Positions 46,114-54,815 of a stretch of DNA of 64,000 nt are shown here, one piece after another (within the stretch, counting starts at the first letter, position 1; each line of letters starts with the position of its first letter). This stretch comes from Alteromonas sp. 5E99-2. GTDB lineage: Bacteria; Pseudomonadota; Gammaproteobacteria; Enterobacterales; Alteromonadaceae. The notes beneath the pieces are model-generated. The model made no database searches. It was not told where the DNA came from and saw nothing but the letters and a program-made list of their open reading frames with translations. The stretch covers positions 34,011 through 98,010 of the forward strand of contig NZ_JAFNJE010000015.1 in NCBI RefSeq assembly GCF_017368475.1, written 5' to 3'. The position numbers and the translations under genes are program-made.

Positions 46114-47535
46114 ATGAACACGTTTAGAACCCTCCATCGAAGTATTTTGTTACTATTTGCTATCGTCGTTATAGCTATTGTGACTTTGGTTCATTTTAGT
46201 ATTTCAAAAATTGTTGCAGAACAAAGTCTTGTTCAGCAGCGTAGCACTTCTCCAGCCTTATCTCTTATTGTCGACCAACTTTTTAAACCATTACATATTT
46301 CTGAGACGCTAGGTAAGTCTAGAGAGCTTATCGATATTATGAACAGCGATGTTATAAATGAAGAACAAGTATTCTTAACTCTTTCTCGGTTGGAGCGAGA
46401 GTTTGGGATGACTTTTTTCATAGCTCATGAAACAACCCGTATGCAATACCATTCAGATGGTAAAAAGATGGCGTTGAATGAAGGTCAGGTAAGTTGGTAT
46501 TTTAAGTATAAAAAGAAAGATGACGATGAAGTTGCAGATATCGGAAAGTGGGAGGACCCTCACTTTTATATCGATTTGAAAATTTATGACGATAGAGGGA
46601 AGTTTTTAGGCTTTTTTGGCGTTGGAAAGCGTTTGAGTAGTTTTATCAATGTATTTGAACAATATAAAAGACTATACGGTTATGACTTTTTATTTGTCGA
46701 TCCAAACGGCAACATTATGTTGTCATCAGACCCTTCATTAATGGCGTCTTTTTCTGAATTTGCCAATTTAAAAGATTTGCCTTGGTTTGCATCGCTTCCT
46801 AGCGAAATTCAGACAAGTAGAGATTTGAACAATGAACTCGTCAGTATAGAAAATAAGGATTTCTTAATTGCACAAGTAACTTTGATGGAGTTTGATTGGA
46901 CCGTTTACTTGCTCAATCCATTAGATAAGCGTCAAACAGAAATTTCTAACGGCTTTATTGTAAGTGTTGTCGTTCTGCTTGCTGTTGTGTTTGCCCTCTT
47001 TATTTTGATTTATAATTTATTGTATTACTTTAGAAAGGACATCAAGCCCGATCTTATTATTCGCGATAGTTCTCGTTTGCCCGATAGGTTGAAAATTACA
47101 GACATATATAATGAGTTAATTGAAGAAAGTGGTGATTTAAGCCTTGTATTAGTTGACATTGATAACTTTCTTGAAATTAATCAGCAGTTTGGCCGCAATG
47201 CTGGCGATGAAGTATTAGAAAAGGTTTCCATTTATTTGCAGCAAAATATGTCTGAAGGTGGCGCAATTGGGCGCTGGTGTGGTAATGAATTTGTGTTACT
47301 TTTGCCTAAGAAAAAAGCAAAAGACGCAGAAAAGCTAGCGAATAATCTACGTCATGGTATTGCCACCATGTCTGAAATTCCACCATACAAGGGCTTAACA
47401 GTAACGGCTTCTTTTGGTGTGTCGTACACAAATACGCATCGTTTGCTTATGGAAGTGTCTGGTTACGCAGAAAATGCGTTATACCAAGCTCGCCAAAAAG
47501 GTAAAAATGCTGTGTGTGTAAGTCTTATTGAGTAG
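46114..47535 (+). CDS. Membrane GGDEF protein with a degenerate active site
   Basis: A 473-residue protein: TM1 (about 10-30), a periplasmic Cache-like sensor (about 35-285), TM2 (about 293-315), then a GGDEF domain (about 330-470). The domain starts normally (LVDIDNFLEINQQFGRNAGDE), but the signature reads CGNEF (residues 389-393) where active cyclases have GG[D/E]EF: the catalytic Asp/Glu is Asn. The RxxD inhibitory site is also absent. It probably cannot make c-di-GMP and may act as a receptor or an inhibitor of another cyclase. The start is backed by AGGAAGGG. A solute-binding protein gene precedes it. Confidence 0.85.
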   Translation: MNTFRTLHRSILLLFAIVVIAIVTLVHFSISKIVAEQSLVQQRSTSPALSLIVDQLFKPLHISETLGKSRELIDIMNSDVINEEQVFLTLSRLEREFGMTFFIAHETTRMQYHSDGKKMALNEGQVSWYFKYKKKDDDEVADIGKWEDPHFYIDLKIYDDRGKFLGFFGVGKRLSSFINVFEQYKRLYGYDFLFVDPNGNIMLSSDPSLMASFSEFANLKDLPWFASLPSEIQTSRDLNNELVSIENKDFLIAQVTLMEFDWTVYLLNPLDKRQTEISNGFIVSVVVLLAVVFALFILIYNLLYYFRKDIKPDLIIRDSSRLPDRLKITDIYNELIEESGDLSLVLVDIDNFLEINQQFGRNAGDEVLEKVSIYLQQNMSEGGAIGRWCGNEFVLLLPKKKAKDAEKLANNLRHGIATMSEIPPYKGLTVTASFGVSYTNTHRLLMEVSGYAENALYQARQKGKNAVCVSLIE

Positions 47536-48409
47536 CGAGTTTCTTCCTTTTAATACTTACCACTCCAGTGGTAAGCATCACCCCTAACAGTATAAGTACG
47601 CCGCCAAGTAGAACAGATATAGATAAACTTTCTTTTAAAAATAATACGCCCCATATAATGCCAAATAAAGGCACGAGGTAGGCGACTGTAATTGCTTTGG
47701 AAGCACCTTCTTTTCCTATTAAATAGAAATACAGTAAATAAGCGATTCCAGTACCGAAGATAGAAAGCCCTAATGCGCTAAACCACGCTAAGTTAGACGG
47801 CACTTCCGGTGGAATATCGAATAGCATAGGGGGGAACAAAACAAGTGCTGCGAATATTTGGCTACCTGTGGCCAAAGCTATAGGGTTACAGCCTATAACG
47901 CTTTTCTTTATGTAATTCGCGGCGACACCGTAACAAAAGGTTGCAGCAAGTGCCGCTAGGATAGGAATAGCGGAAATTGTCGAACCATGGGTTTTATCGT
48001 AACTAATGGCAATAACGCCTGCGAAACCCAATACCAAGCCACATATAGCGATGATGTTTAACTTGTCTTTGAGCCAAATAAAAGCAATTAATGCCGCGAA
48101 CATGGGGGCAGTGCCATTGAGGATGGCATTCACGCCAGCTTGAAGGTGCAGACTGCTATAATTAAAAAGAGCAAATGGAATGGCTGTATTGAACAAACCT
48201 ACAATAGCCATTGCTTTCCAATGTTGCTTTAAATCCTTCGTTGCTTTTGCCGCTATCACGAAAGGAATCAACACTATTCCAGCTAAGAGTGCGCGAATGA
48301 ATACTAGTGTGATTACGCCAAACTCTGGGGCGGAAATACGCATGAATAAGAAAGATGCGCCCCAAATAGCCGCTAAAATGAATAGCGCCACGAGTGATGA
48401 TAACTGCAA
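47525..48409 (-). CDS. EamA/DMT-family transporter
   Basis: A 294-residue inner-membrane protein with about ten TM helices arranged as two EamA repeats (about 8-135 and 148-285; WGASFLFMRI, NAILNGTAPMFAALIAFIWL, VAYLVPLFGIIWGVLFLKE). The substrate is usually an amino acid or metabolite, unspecified here. The start is TTG at 48409, immediately after the ogt stop, with a strong AGAGGAG six bases upstream, so it is read with the two repair genes. Its last ten bases overlap the convergent GGDEF gene. Confidence 0.85.
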   Translation of the reverse strand: MQLSSLVALFILAAIWGASFLFMRISAPEFGVITLVFIRALLAGIVLIPFVIAAKATKDLKQHWKAMAIVGLFNTAIPFALFNYSSLHLQAGVNAILNGTAPMFAALIAFIWLKDKLNIIAICGLVLGFAGVIAISYDKTHGSTISAIPILAALAATFCYGVAANYIKKSVIGCNPIALATGSQIFAALVLFPPMLFDIPPEVPSNLAWFSALGLSIFGTGIAYLLYFYLIGKEGASKAITVAYLVPLFGIIWGVLFLKESLSISVLLGGVLILLGVMLTTGVVSIKRKKLATQ

Positions 48410-48874
48410 TTAGAACTCCTCTTTTTCTAAGACTAATAAGGCGGCTTTTCTGTCCATGCCACCTGCATAACCGGTTAGTGCGCCATTTTTTCCTATGATT
48501 CTATGGCAAGGGACAACAATAGACAAAGGGTTCTTCCCGTTTGCTGCGCCAACTGCCCGCACAGCTTTAGGCTTGTCTATTGCATTTGCGATATCGCTGT
48601 AACTTACGGTTTCTCCATATTGCACTGCGAGTAGAGCCTGCCAAACGCTTTTTTGAAATTCTGTACCTACAGGCTCTAGAGTTAAATCAAACTGTGTACG
48701 CGATTTTACAAAATACTCGCGCAATTGAGTTACAGCTGAAGAGGAATGAATGTTCTTATTTTGATTTTTAGCGTGTTTTTCGACAAAATAGATTGATATA
48801 ACGCCTTTTTCCGAGGCTGTTACCTCTACTATTCCCAAAGGGCTATCAAAGGTTTCAACGTAGTGAGTTGTCAT
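48410..48874 (-). CDS. ogt: Methylated-DNA-protein-cysteine methyltransferase
   Basis: Repairs O6-alkylguanine by irreversible transfer of the alkyl group to its own Cys. The active site IVVPCHRIIG (Cys at about 122) and the surrounding RAVGAANGKNPL and LTGYAGGMDRKAALL blocks are conserved. At 154 residues it is a free-standing Ogt. It lies eight bases downstream of the Ada-AraC-AlkA gene on the same strand, so both alkylation-repair genes are one unit. Confidence 0.92.
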   Translation of the reverse strand: MTTHYVETFDSPLGIVEVTASEKGVISIYFVEKHAKNQNKNIHSSSAVTQLREYFVKSRTQFDLTLEPVGTEFQKSVWQALLAVQYGETVSYSDIANAIDKPKAVRAVGAANGKNPLSIVVPCHRIIGKNGALTGYAGGMDRKAALLVLEKEEF

Positions 48875-48882
48875 AGAAATAC

Positions 48883-50277
48883 CTATTGTTTATTCATGTA
48901 GTCGTGCCATAAACACAGGGTAAGGTAGCTTCCCCATGGTTTGGCTTTGTGTGGTTCTAAGTTGTTCTGTTCGCATTGGCGAATAATACCTAAATCTTTT
49001 TCCATCCAAATATCTGGGTGGCTAACTCCCCGCATCAAGATGTATTGACATGTCCAAGGGCCAATACCTTTTAAGGTCAGTAGTTGGCTTACATCACCTT
49101 TTTCTATTTGTTCTTGGTTCTTTTCTTCGCTCATGAATTCAGCAAACAAGAGTAACGTGGATTTCCTTGAAATAGGCATTCCAACATCACACAAGGTTTC
49201 TTGAGTGACTTGCCAAGGAGCAGGAAAACCAATACCAGAATGAATTTTTCTTATCGCTTGAACAAATTCTCTTGTTTTTGTTACGGCTCCCGCGACGCTA
49301 ACTTGTTGCCCTAGAATGGCTCTGCAGCCTGCTTCAAAGCAATTCCAAGTACCTGGTAGTCGAAGGCCTTCAGTGGATTCTGTCAATGTATAGCCGGATT
49401 TCTTAATTCCGTCAGCAATAGAAAGCCAATCGGCACTGCAATCTAAAATTCGAGTCATTTGGTCGAGACAAGGCTTGATATGCGTTGAGTGTTGAACACA
49501 AATGAAAAGGTCAAAACCTGATCTAGCGGGGTTGTGTATTGCTATAACCTTTCCTTGGTATCCGTCAATTTCGAACCAGCGGGTATAGCTGTTCTCAGTG
49601 ACCTGATCTACATTTGGCAGCTGCCTTGAAGCTAAAAAATCTCTTAAGGCATGCCAAAGATAAGGAGGTCTATAAGCAATGAACAGTTTAGTTTCTAAGG
49701 GTATTTTGTCTTTGTCCGATTTTCTCAGGCTAGAGGGCGACATAGAAAACGTGTTTTTAAACGCATACTGCATGGCTCGGCTAGAGTTGAAGCCTGATGC
49801 GATTGCGACTTCCAATATTGAATAATGAGAATGCTGAAGTAACTGTTTGGCGAATAGCAATTTGGCGCTTAGTTGATAACTGGAAGGTGAAAGTCCCATT
49901 TTTTGCTGAAATTGTTGGTGTAAGTGCCGTGTCGAGACACCGAGTTGAGCGGCTATATCTTTTATACTTAACCCTAGGTCTTTGTGTATTAATATAATTC
50001 CATTGTCGATGAGCGGATTAATAGAAGGGAGTGACGAGTTAATAGGGGCAATGTCTGGTTTACATAATTTACAGGGTCTAAAACCTGCTTCAATAGCAAG
50101 GGCTGCACTAAGGTAATACTGAACATTTTCTTCTTTCGCGAGCTTTGCTGGACAAATAGGGCGGCAAAAAATGCCTGTTGATAATACACCAATGTAGAAC
50201 AAACCATCAAAACGGTGGTCTCTAGATTGACGAGCTTTGTGCATCTGTTCTTTGTTCAGAGAAAGTTGAGCTAGCAT
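48883..50277 (-). CDS. Ada-type sensor / AraC regulator fused to AlkA glycosylase
   Basis: A 464-residue adaptive-response protein. The N-terminal Ada zinc domain (about 12-85) keeps all four Cys (GIFCRPIC ... PCKLC), so it can be methylated by phosphotriesters. AraC helix-turn-helix motifs follow (about 100-180, SIKDIAAQLGVSTRHLHQQF). The C-terminal half (about 200-464) is AlkA: HhH motif LLTLKGIGPWTCQYILMRG with the catalytic Asp in the following helix. This joins the sensing and 3-methyladenine-removal jobs in one chain, with Ogt encoded separately downstream. Confidence 0.9.
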   Translation of the reverse strand: MLAQLSLNKEQMHKARQSRDHRFDGLFYIGVLSTGIFCRPICPAKLAKEENVQYYLSAALAIEAGFRPCKLCKPDIAPINSSLPSINPLIDNGIILIHKDLGLSIKDIAAQLGVSTRHLHQQFQQKMGLSPSSYQLSAKLLFAKQLLQHSHYSILEVAIASGFNSSRAMQYAFKNTFSMSPSSLRKSDKDKIPLETKLFIAYRPPYLWHALRDFLASRQLPNVDQVTENSYTRWFEIDGYQGKVIAIHNPARSGFDLFICVQHSTHIKPCLDQMTRILDCSADWLSIADGIKKSGYTLTESTEGLRLPGTWNCFEAGCRAILGQQVSVAGAVTKTREFVQAIRKIHSGIGFPAPWQVTQETLCDVGMPISRKSTLLLFAEFMSEEKNQEQIEKGDVSQLLTLKGIGPWTCQYILMRGVSHPDIWMEKDLGIIRQCEQNNLEPHKAKPWGSYLTLCLWHDYMNKQ

Positions 50278-50397
50278 AAATCACAAGTAATGCAGTAATT
50301 TCAAACAGTATATATAAGCTTGAAGCATAAAATGCGAAAAGAACGGAACTACTTTCAAATAAAATTTTACAAAGGTGAGTTGCATGGTACTCCGTTG

Positions 50398-51579
50398 ATG
50401 AACATAATAGTGCGCTTATTAGCAATGACAGAGGTTTTTTTGCAGCTTTTCCGTTTTTTTATGTATGCTTTGTGTACGTTTTTCTTATTGCTGGATCCAG
50501 TAAATGCGAAGAGCGATACATGGTTTGAAGAATATAAACGCTACGTTCGCAAACAAGCTCAAAAATACAATGTCCCTGGTTATGCTTTTGTTTATTACCA
50601 AAAAGGTCAGCCTCCTCAAATTGTTACCTATGGCGTTACCCATAAAAAGGGTGGCAAGGTAACACCGCAAACTGTATTTAGGTTAGCATCTGTTTCGAAA
50701 ACGTTTACAAGCGTGATGATGTCAAAATGGAACGTTGCAAACGAGACCAGCTGGGACACTCCAATTGGTTCAATTTTAACCCAGCCAGAGTGGCAACAAC
50801 CTCGTTTTGATACCTTGTCTCTTGGCGATATTGTGGGTCAATCTAGCGGCTTCATACCTAATGCGTACGATAATTTAATTGAAGCTGATTATTCGCTACA
50901 GCGAGTTTTGCATGATTTGACCGACTTAGAGTTATTGTGCGCTCCTGGAGATTGCTACACTTATCAAAATGCACTTTTTGGTGCGCTAACGGAATATTTT
51001 CATCAACGAGATACTTCCTATCACAGGCAAATGCAAGAGTTAGTCTTTTCGCCTTTGGCTATGGATACAGCAAGTGTTGGTAAAGCAGGGTTGATGCAGT
51101 CTGAAAGCTGGGCTCGTCCTCATATGGCGATAACGCGAAGTAAATGGCGAGAAACTAGCGTACAAAACAATTATTATCGCTTTTCACCGGCTGCTGGAGT
51201 GAACGCAAGTATTCAAGATATGACTCGCTATCTGCAAGCATTGTTAGGTGAGCTCCCTCAAGTGTTACCTCCGTACCTTATTGATGAAATCACCACTCCT
51301 AGAGTTAAAACGACCCGAGAACGCTATCGACGAGGTTGGCGCGAATACCTTAATGATGCGCACTATGGTTTAGGCTGGCGTATTTATGACTTTGATGGTC
51401 ATACTATTAATTATCATGGCGGTTGGGTGAAAGGGTATCGAGCAGATGTTGCATTTTCTCCAGAAACTGGCTCTGGTTTTGTGATGTTGATGAATGCCGA
51501 ATCGAATATGATTAATTCAGCGACGGCTGAGTTTTGGGCGCGTTTTTTTGAAAATTTTGAATCAGTAGACAAACAATAA
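50398..51579 (+). CDS. Secreted serine hydrolase, class C beta-lactamase fold
   Basis: A roughly 393-residue exported hydrolase. The Ser-Lys pair is in LASVSKTFTS, the Tyr in CYTYQNALFG (YxN) and the HxG in INYHGGWVKGY, the three motifs of the AmpC/esterase family. The target may be beta-lactams, peptides or esters. The start is uncertain: the ORF runs from TTG 50320, ATG 50332 has a GAAG, and ATG 50398 gives a cleaner signal peptide ending near VNAKS. The 3' end overlaps the convergent mannosyltransferase gene by 68 bases. Confidence 0.82.
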   Translation: MNIIVRLLAMTEVFLQLFRFFMYALCTFFLLLDPVNAKSDTWFEEYKRYVRKQAQKYNVPGYAFVYYQKGQPPQIVTYGVTHKKGGKVTPQTVFRLASVSKTFTSVMMSKWNVANETSWDTPIGSILTQPEWQQPRFDTLSLGDIVGQSSGFIPNAYDNLIEADYSLQRVLHDLTDLELLCAPGDCYTYQNALFGALTEYFHQRDTSYHRQMQELVFSPLAMDTASVGKAGLMQSESWARPHMAITRSKWRETSVQNNYYRFSPAAGVNASIQDMTRYLQALLGELPQVLPPYLIDEITTPRVKTTRERYRRGWREYLNDAHYGLGWRIYDFDGHTINYHGGWVKGYRADVAFSPETGSGFVMLMNAESNMINSATAEFWARFFENFESVDKQ

Positions 51580-52948
51580 CCGGTAAAAATGTGAGTGTGA
51601 CAACAGCCCATTGCCACAGTATTGGGTGTTGAAAGTCGGCTATTAAATAGCGCATATCATAAAGTGGAAGGGTTGCAGTAAGCAGCAAAATTGGCCATGT
51701 TCTATGATTCATAGCGAGCGCTAAAAAGGGAAAAAACCAAAAACTATACCAAGGGTAACCTGTGGGCGATAACAAAAATAGTAGTAGGGCTATCCACAAA
51801 CACCAGTGGGCAAGATCATTAATCGCTAATGATGGTGTACATTTTAATACTCGCCAAGCGGCAAACAACCCCGTTCCCCCTACCACCGAAGCTACAATAA
51901 CTCTGGCCGTAATATCGGCATAAATAAAATCAAACATGGCGCTATGTATTAGGTTGAAAATAAAACTATTTACTTGCCAGTGCTGGGCATATTTCACTAA
52001 TCCGGCTTCTGTATCTAATGCCAATATTTGTGGCAGAAAAACTAAAGTGCAAGTGACGATAAATCCAATCAAAAACACCACAAATGTTTTCGATTGTCTA
52101 ATCATATAAGCCGCAATAACGGGTACCAATAGCACTGGCCATACTTTTACTCCCGCAGCCAAACCTATGCATATCCCGGCTACACCATAATGTCGAAAAT
52201 GTACTGCAATCAAAGTCAGTAATAAAAAAGGGACTAAAACCACGTCCATATGAGCGGCATTAACACCTTCGGTTATCAGCAAGGGGTTTAGCCAATATAT
52301 CAAGCTCCAAGTTCGTTTGACGGGCAGGAGGTGAAGAAGCTTCATGAGTAAGAACAAGGTAATCACTTCTATACCTATGAGTACACATCGCCAAACCTGT
52401 ATATTGAATTCGTCGAACATTGCACTAATGGCAAAAATAACTTGTGCAGTTAAAGGGTAAATTGTTTTTATTTCTGGGTAGGCAACTCGCGAGAATAAGT
52501 GGAAATCATGTAGGTATAACAGCTGCATATTAGCTTCTATTGCCACCTCTCCCACTATATCTTTCTCAATTTTTGAATAGGCGTCTGAAGGCTTATGGTT
52601 ATATGGGTTATGTCCGTGGATAGCTATGCTACCGTCGAAAAAATAACGGTAAAGGTCGTCTTCTAAAATAGGCGGTGTCGGAATAAATATGGCTCTTAGT
52701 GCAAGTCCCATCAATAGAAATGTGAAAAACGATTTATCGCTAAGGTCTTTTTTGAAAACGGATTTGATAAGAAGTAAAAATAACAGGCCAGAGGTGACCA
52801 TTAACGCTATGTTGACGGATGTCCAAAAAGGCGAAAAAGGAGTTTCGTAATCAAAATAACTTGAAATTAGAGCCAATGAAATTAGCGTTAGAGAAAGTGC
52901 TAACGCTAATAACTTGGATTGGTGCTTAAGAACCGCCGCGATACCCAC
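51512..52948 (-). CDS. GT-C family membrane mannosyltransferase-like protein
   Basis: An integral membrane protein with about 12 hydrophobic segments. The luminal motif EDDLYRYFFDGSIAIHGHNPY (about residues 95-115 in this version) matches the DDxYRYxWDG block of polyprenol-phosphate mannosyltransferases. It probably builds a cell-envelope glycan from a lipid-linked sugar. The longest ORF starts at 53065, deep inside the DUF547 gene; a GTG at 52948 gives a start just before the first TM and overlaps DUF547 by 23 bases. That start is a choice, not certain. Confidence 0.75.
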   Translation of the reverse strand: MGIAAVLKHQSKLLALALSLTLISLALISSYFDYETPFSPFWTSVNIALMVTSGLLFLLLIKSVFKKDLSDKSFFTFLLMGLALRAIFIPTPPILEDDLYRYFFDGSIAIHGHNPYNHKPSDAYSKIEKDIVGEVAIEANMQLLYLHDFHLFSRVAYPEIKTIYPLTAQVIFAISAMFDEFNIQVWRCVLIGIEVITLFLLMKLLHLLPVKRTWSLIYWLNPLLITEGVNAAHMDVVLVPFLLLTLIAVHFRHYGVAGICIGLAAGVKVWPVLLVPVIAAYMIRQSKTFVVFLIGFIVTCTLVFLPQILALDTEAGLVKYAQHWQVNSFIFNLIHSAMFDFIYADITARVIVASVVGGTGLFAAWRVLKCTPSLAINDLAHWCLWIALLLFLLSPTGYPWYSFWFFPFLALAMNHRTWPILLLTATLPLYDMRYLIADFQHPILWQWAVVTLTFLPVIVCLLIQNFQKNAPKTQPSLN

Positions 52949-53846
52949 CGCCGCCGCCAAAACCTGCACTACCTGAGCCTGCGTAACTATTACGGTTAAC
53001 TGCAGGTGGGGTGTAAACTGCAGTTTTCCAACTGAAAGAATGTTTCTTACTGATTTCAGATACACCTTCTAAACGTTGTGCTGTTTTTGAGTTCGCGTAG
53101 GTGCGAAGATGGGCTAATATAGCTTCATCGCTATTGTTAAAAACAGTTTCTTTATTCCAAGCAATTAAACTTGAAACTCTAGCCTGACCACGTTTAACTT
53201 TTAAGTTCGCTTTGTCGTTGATAAAGTTTTTTGCCATTGTTTTCAGTTGGCGTTCAACGTTAGCGCCTGTGAAGGCTACGCTAGTTGAAAAGCCGTCACC
53301 ATTTACACCGTAAAACAAACCGTAAATGAAAAGAGGATCTTGCCACTGTTTTGCTAGAACTTGTTGTTCAATATCTTCTAACGACAACAACACACCTTCA
53401 ACTTCAATATTTTTATCGCTCCACCATTTCCCTGCATCACCCGGAACACCGCGAAGCTTCTTCAGCTTTCCACTGTCAGAGATATTTGCTGTCATTTTCT
53501 CTATAACGGCAGCATTGTATAGGTTTAACCAAAATGCCAATTGCTCGTTTTTGTTCAACTGCGACACAGGAACAGTTTGTAGGAATGTTCTGTAATCTGT
53601 GATGTATTGGATAACGCGAGAGTTTAGTCCTCTCAAGTTATATTTGGTATTGTCTTGGGGAATGGCAATGAAGGTTAAAATATTATCCATTGCTTGATGA
53701 TCAACGACTTTTTTTGAGGTGTCATCATGCTTCGCCCAGCGATCATGAATGCTACTTTGAGCATGAACCGACAAGCTAAACATTACAGCAAGTACTATTC
53801 CTTGGGCTATCGCCAAAGATTTAAACAATGCGATTTTGTTGCGCAT
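52926..53846 (-). CDS. DUF547 domain protein, secreted
   Basis: A 306-residue exported protein. The signal peptide ends at SVHAQSS. The DUF547 domain is at about 70-250, with NKNEQLAFWLNLYNAAVIEKM and the LRGVPGDAGKWWSDK block. A Gly-rich tail (GSAGFGGGGGYRGGS) ends it. The longest ORF starts at 53915, but ATG 53846 has GGAG nine bases upstream and gives a proper signal peptide. The function of the family is unknown. The stop overlaps the start of the mannosyltransferase-like gene downstream. Confidence 0.82.
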   Translation of the reverse strand: MRNKIALFKSLAIAQGIVLAVMFSLSVHAQSSIHDRWAKHDDTSKKVVDHQAMDNILTFIAIPQDNTKYNLRGLNSRVIQYITDYRTFLQTVPVSQLNKNEQLAFWLNLYNAAVIEKMTANISDSGKLKKLRGVPGDAGKWWSDKNIEVEGVLLSLEDIEQQVLAKQWQDPLFIYGLFYGVNGDGFSTSVAFTGANVERQLKTMAKNFINDKANLKVKRGQARVSSLIAWNKETVFNNSDEAILAHLRTYANSKTAQRLEGVSEISKKHSFSWKTAVYTPPAVNRNSYAGSGSAGFGGGGGYRGGS

Positions 53847-53962
53847 GGTTGTATACTCCGTGAATAAAAATCTAATAGTGCATCTAAATATAGTTGTTGC
53901 ACAACAGCTGTACATTTTTATGTCGGTTTTGTTATAACTCTGTTAGATGTAAGGTTTGGAAT

Positions 53963-54088
53963 TTAAGAAACACCGTCATCAAAAATAGACTCTATGAGTA
54001 TGTCGAACAATCTAGCAGCTTTAAATGCCAAAGGTAAGTTAGGATCGAACTTTCCTTTTTCTATATTGGTACTTTTGATACTTTTCAT
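53963..54088 (-). pseudogene. Remnant of an XRE-family regulator (C-terminal half only)
   Basis: A 41-codon ORF reading MKSIKSTNIEKGKFDPNLPL then AFKAARLFDILIESIFDDGV. This matches the end of the short XRE regulators of the [29 protein letters not shown] type, without their first helix-turn-helix helices. AAGG about seven bases before the ATG means a peptide could still be made. It lies in the 438-base gap between the DUF547 and XRE-cupin genes; the rest of the gap is AT-rich without other features. Confidence 0.6.
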
Positions 54089-54219
54089 ATTCACACCTTT
54101 TTAAAATAATTAGATTTCAGCACACCCCTGAAAGTACTAATTAATGCAGCCTATATTTTACATTAAGTAACGTCAGCTTTACTTAGTGTGGGTTTTGATA
54201 AAAACATAGCGAGGATTGG

Positions 54220-54264
54220 TTGACAAAACAGTGTTCATTATATAGAACGTTTCATATATGGAAC
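54220..54264 (+). promoter_or_regulatory. Promoter and tandem operator of the XRE-cupin / azlCD operon
   Basis: TTGACA at 54220-54225 is a consensus -35. Two abutting 16-mers follow: GTTCATTATATAGAAC (54233-54248) and GTTTCATATATGGAAC (54249-54264), each GTT-N10-AAC with near-palindromic symmetry. The first overlaps the probable -10. Tight repression by the XRE-cupin product is the natural reading. Confidence 0.55.
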
Positions 54265-54284
54265 AATTTTGTAAGTAGGCTAAA

Positions 54285-54815
54285 TTGACTAATCAATCAT
54301 TCAGTATTTTGGGTAAGCACATTCAACAATTGCGCTTGGACAAGCAGTTGTCTTTGTCTCAACTTGCGTCTGATGCAGGAATTGCTAAATCAAACTTGTC
54401 ACGCCTCGAACAAGGAAACGGCAATCCAACGATAGACACGTTATGGCGCCTAGCGAATACCTTAGGTTTACCCTTTGGTGAGTTGGTAGTGCCACTAACT
54501 ACTTCTATTGGTGAAGATGGTTTGGAAATTCGTTTAATCGAGCGAGGTCGTAGCACCCCTAATGTCGATGCTTACTGGATGTCATTTGCTCCTCATGTAC
54601 TACGCAAAGCTGAAGCACACAGCTCAGGCACAACCGAAACTATTCATGTCATAAGCGGTGAGTTAACAGTGGGTGTTGAAGGCGAATTGCAAAAACTCAG
54701 AGCGGGAGAGTGCAAAACATTCGAATCCGATAAAGCTCATTGTTATCAGAGTTTTGAAGACTGGACGAGTTGTATTTTAACCATTGTCTATCACAAGGAT
54801 GGAAACAATGAATAA
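54285..54815 (+). CDS. XRE-family regulator with C-terminal cupin
   Basis: A 176-residue regulator: XRE helix-turn-helix (about 8-65, LSLSQLASDAGIAKSNLSRLEQG, NPTIDTLWRLANTLGL) followed by a cupin ligand domain (about 100-170, VISGELTVGVEG, AGECKTFESDKAHCYQSF). The start is TTG, with AGTAGG upstream. Its last eight bases overlap azlC (ATGAATAA), so it is co-transcribed with the transporter genes and probably controls them from the tandem operator upstream. Confidence 0.88.
   Translation: MTNQSFSILGKHIQQLRLDKQLSLSQLASDAGIAKSNLSRLEQGNGNPTIDTLWRLANTLGLPFGELVVPLTTSIGEDGLEIRLIERGRSTPNVDAYWMSFAPHVLRKAEAHSSGTTETIHVISGELTVGVEGELQKLRAGECKTFESDKAHCYQSFEDWTSCILTIVYHKDGNNE

Noticed and set aside
54784..54807. 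Longer azlC start within the regulator gene
   Set aside because: ATG 54808 has the better Shine-Dalgarno and natural overlap; the longer form lacks one.
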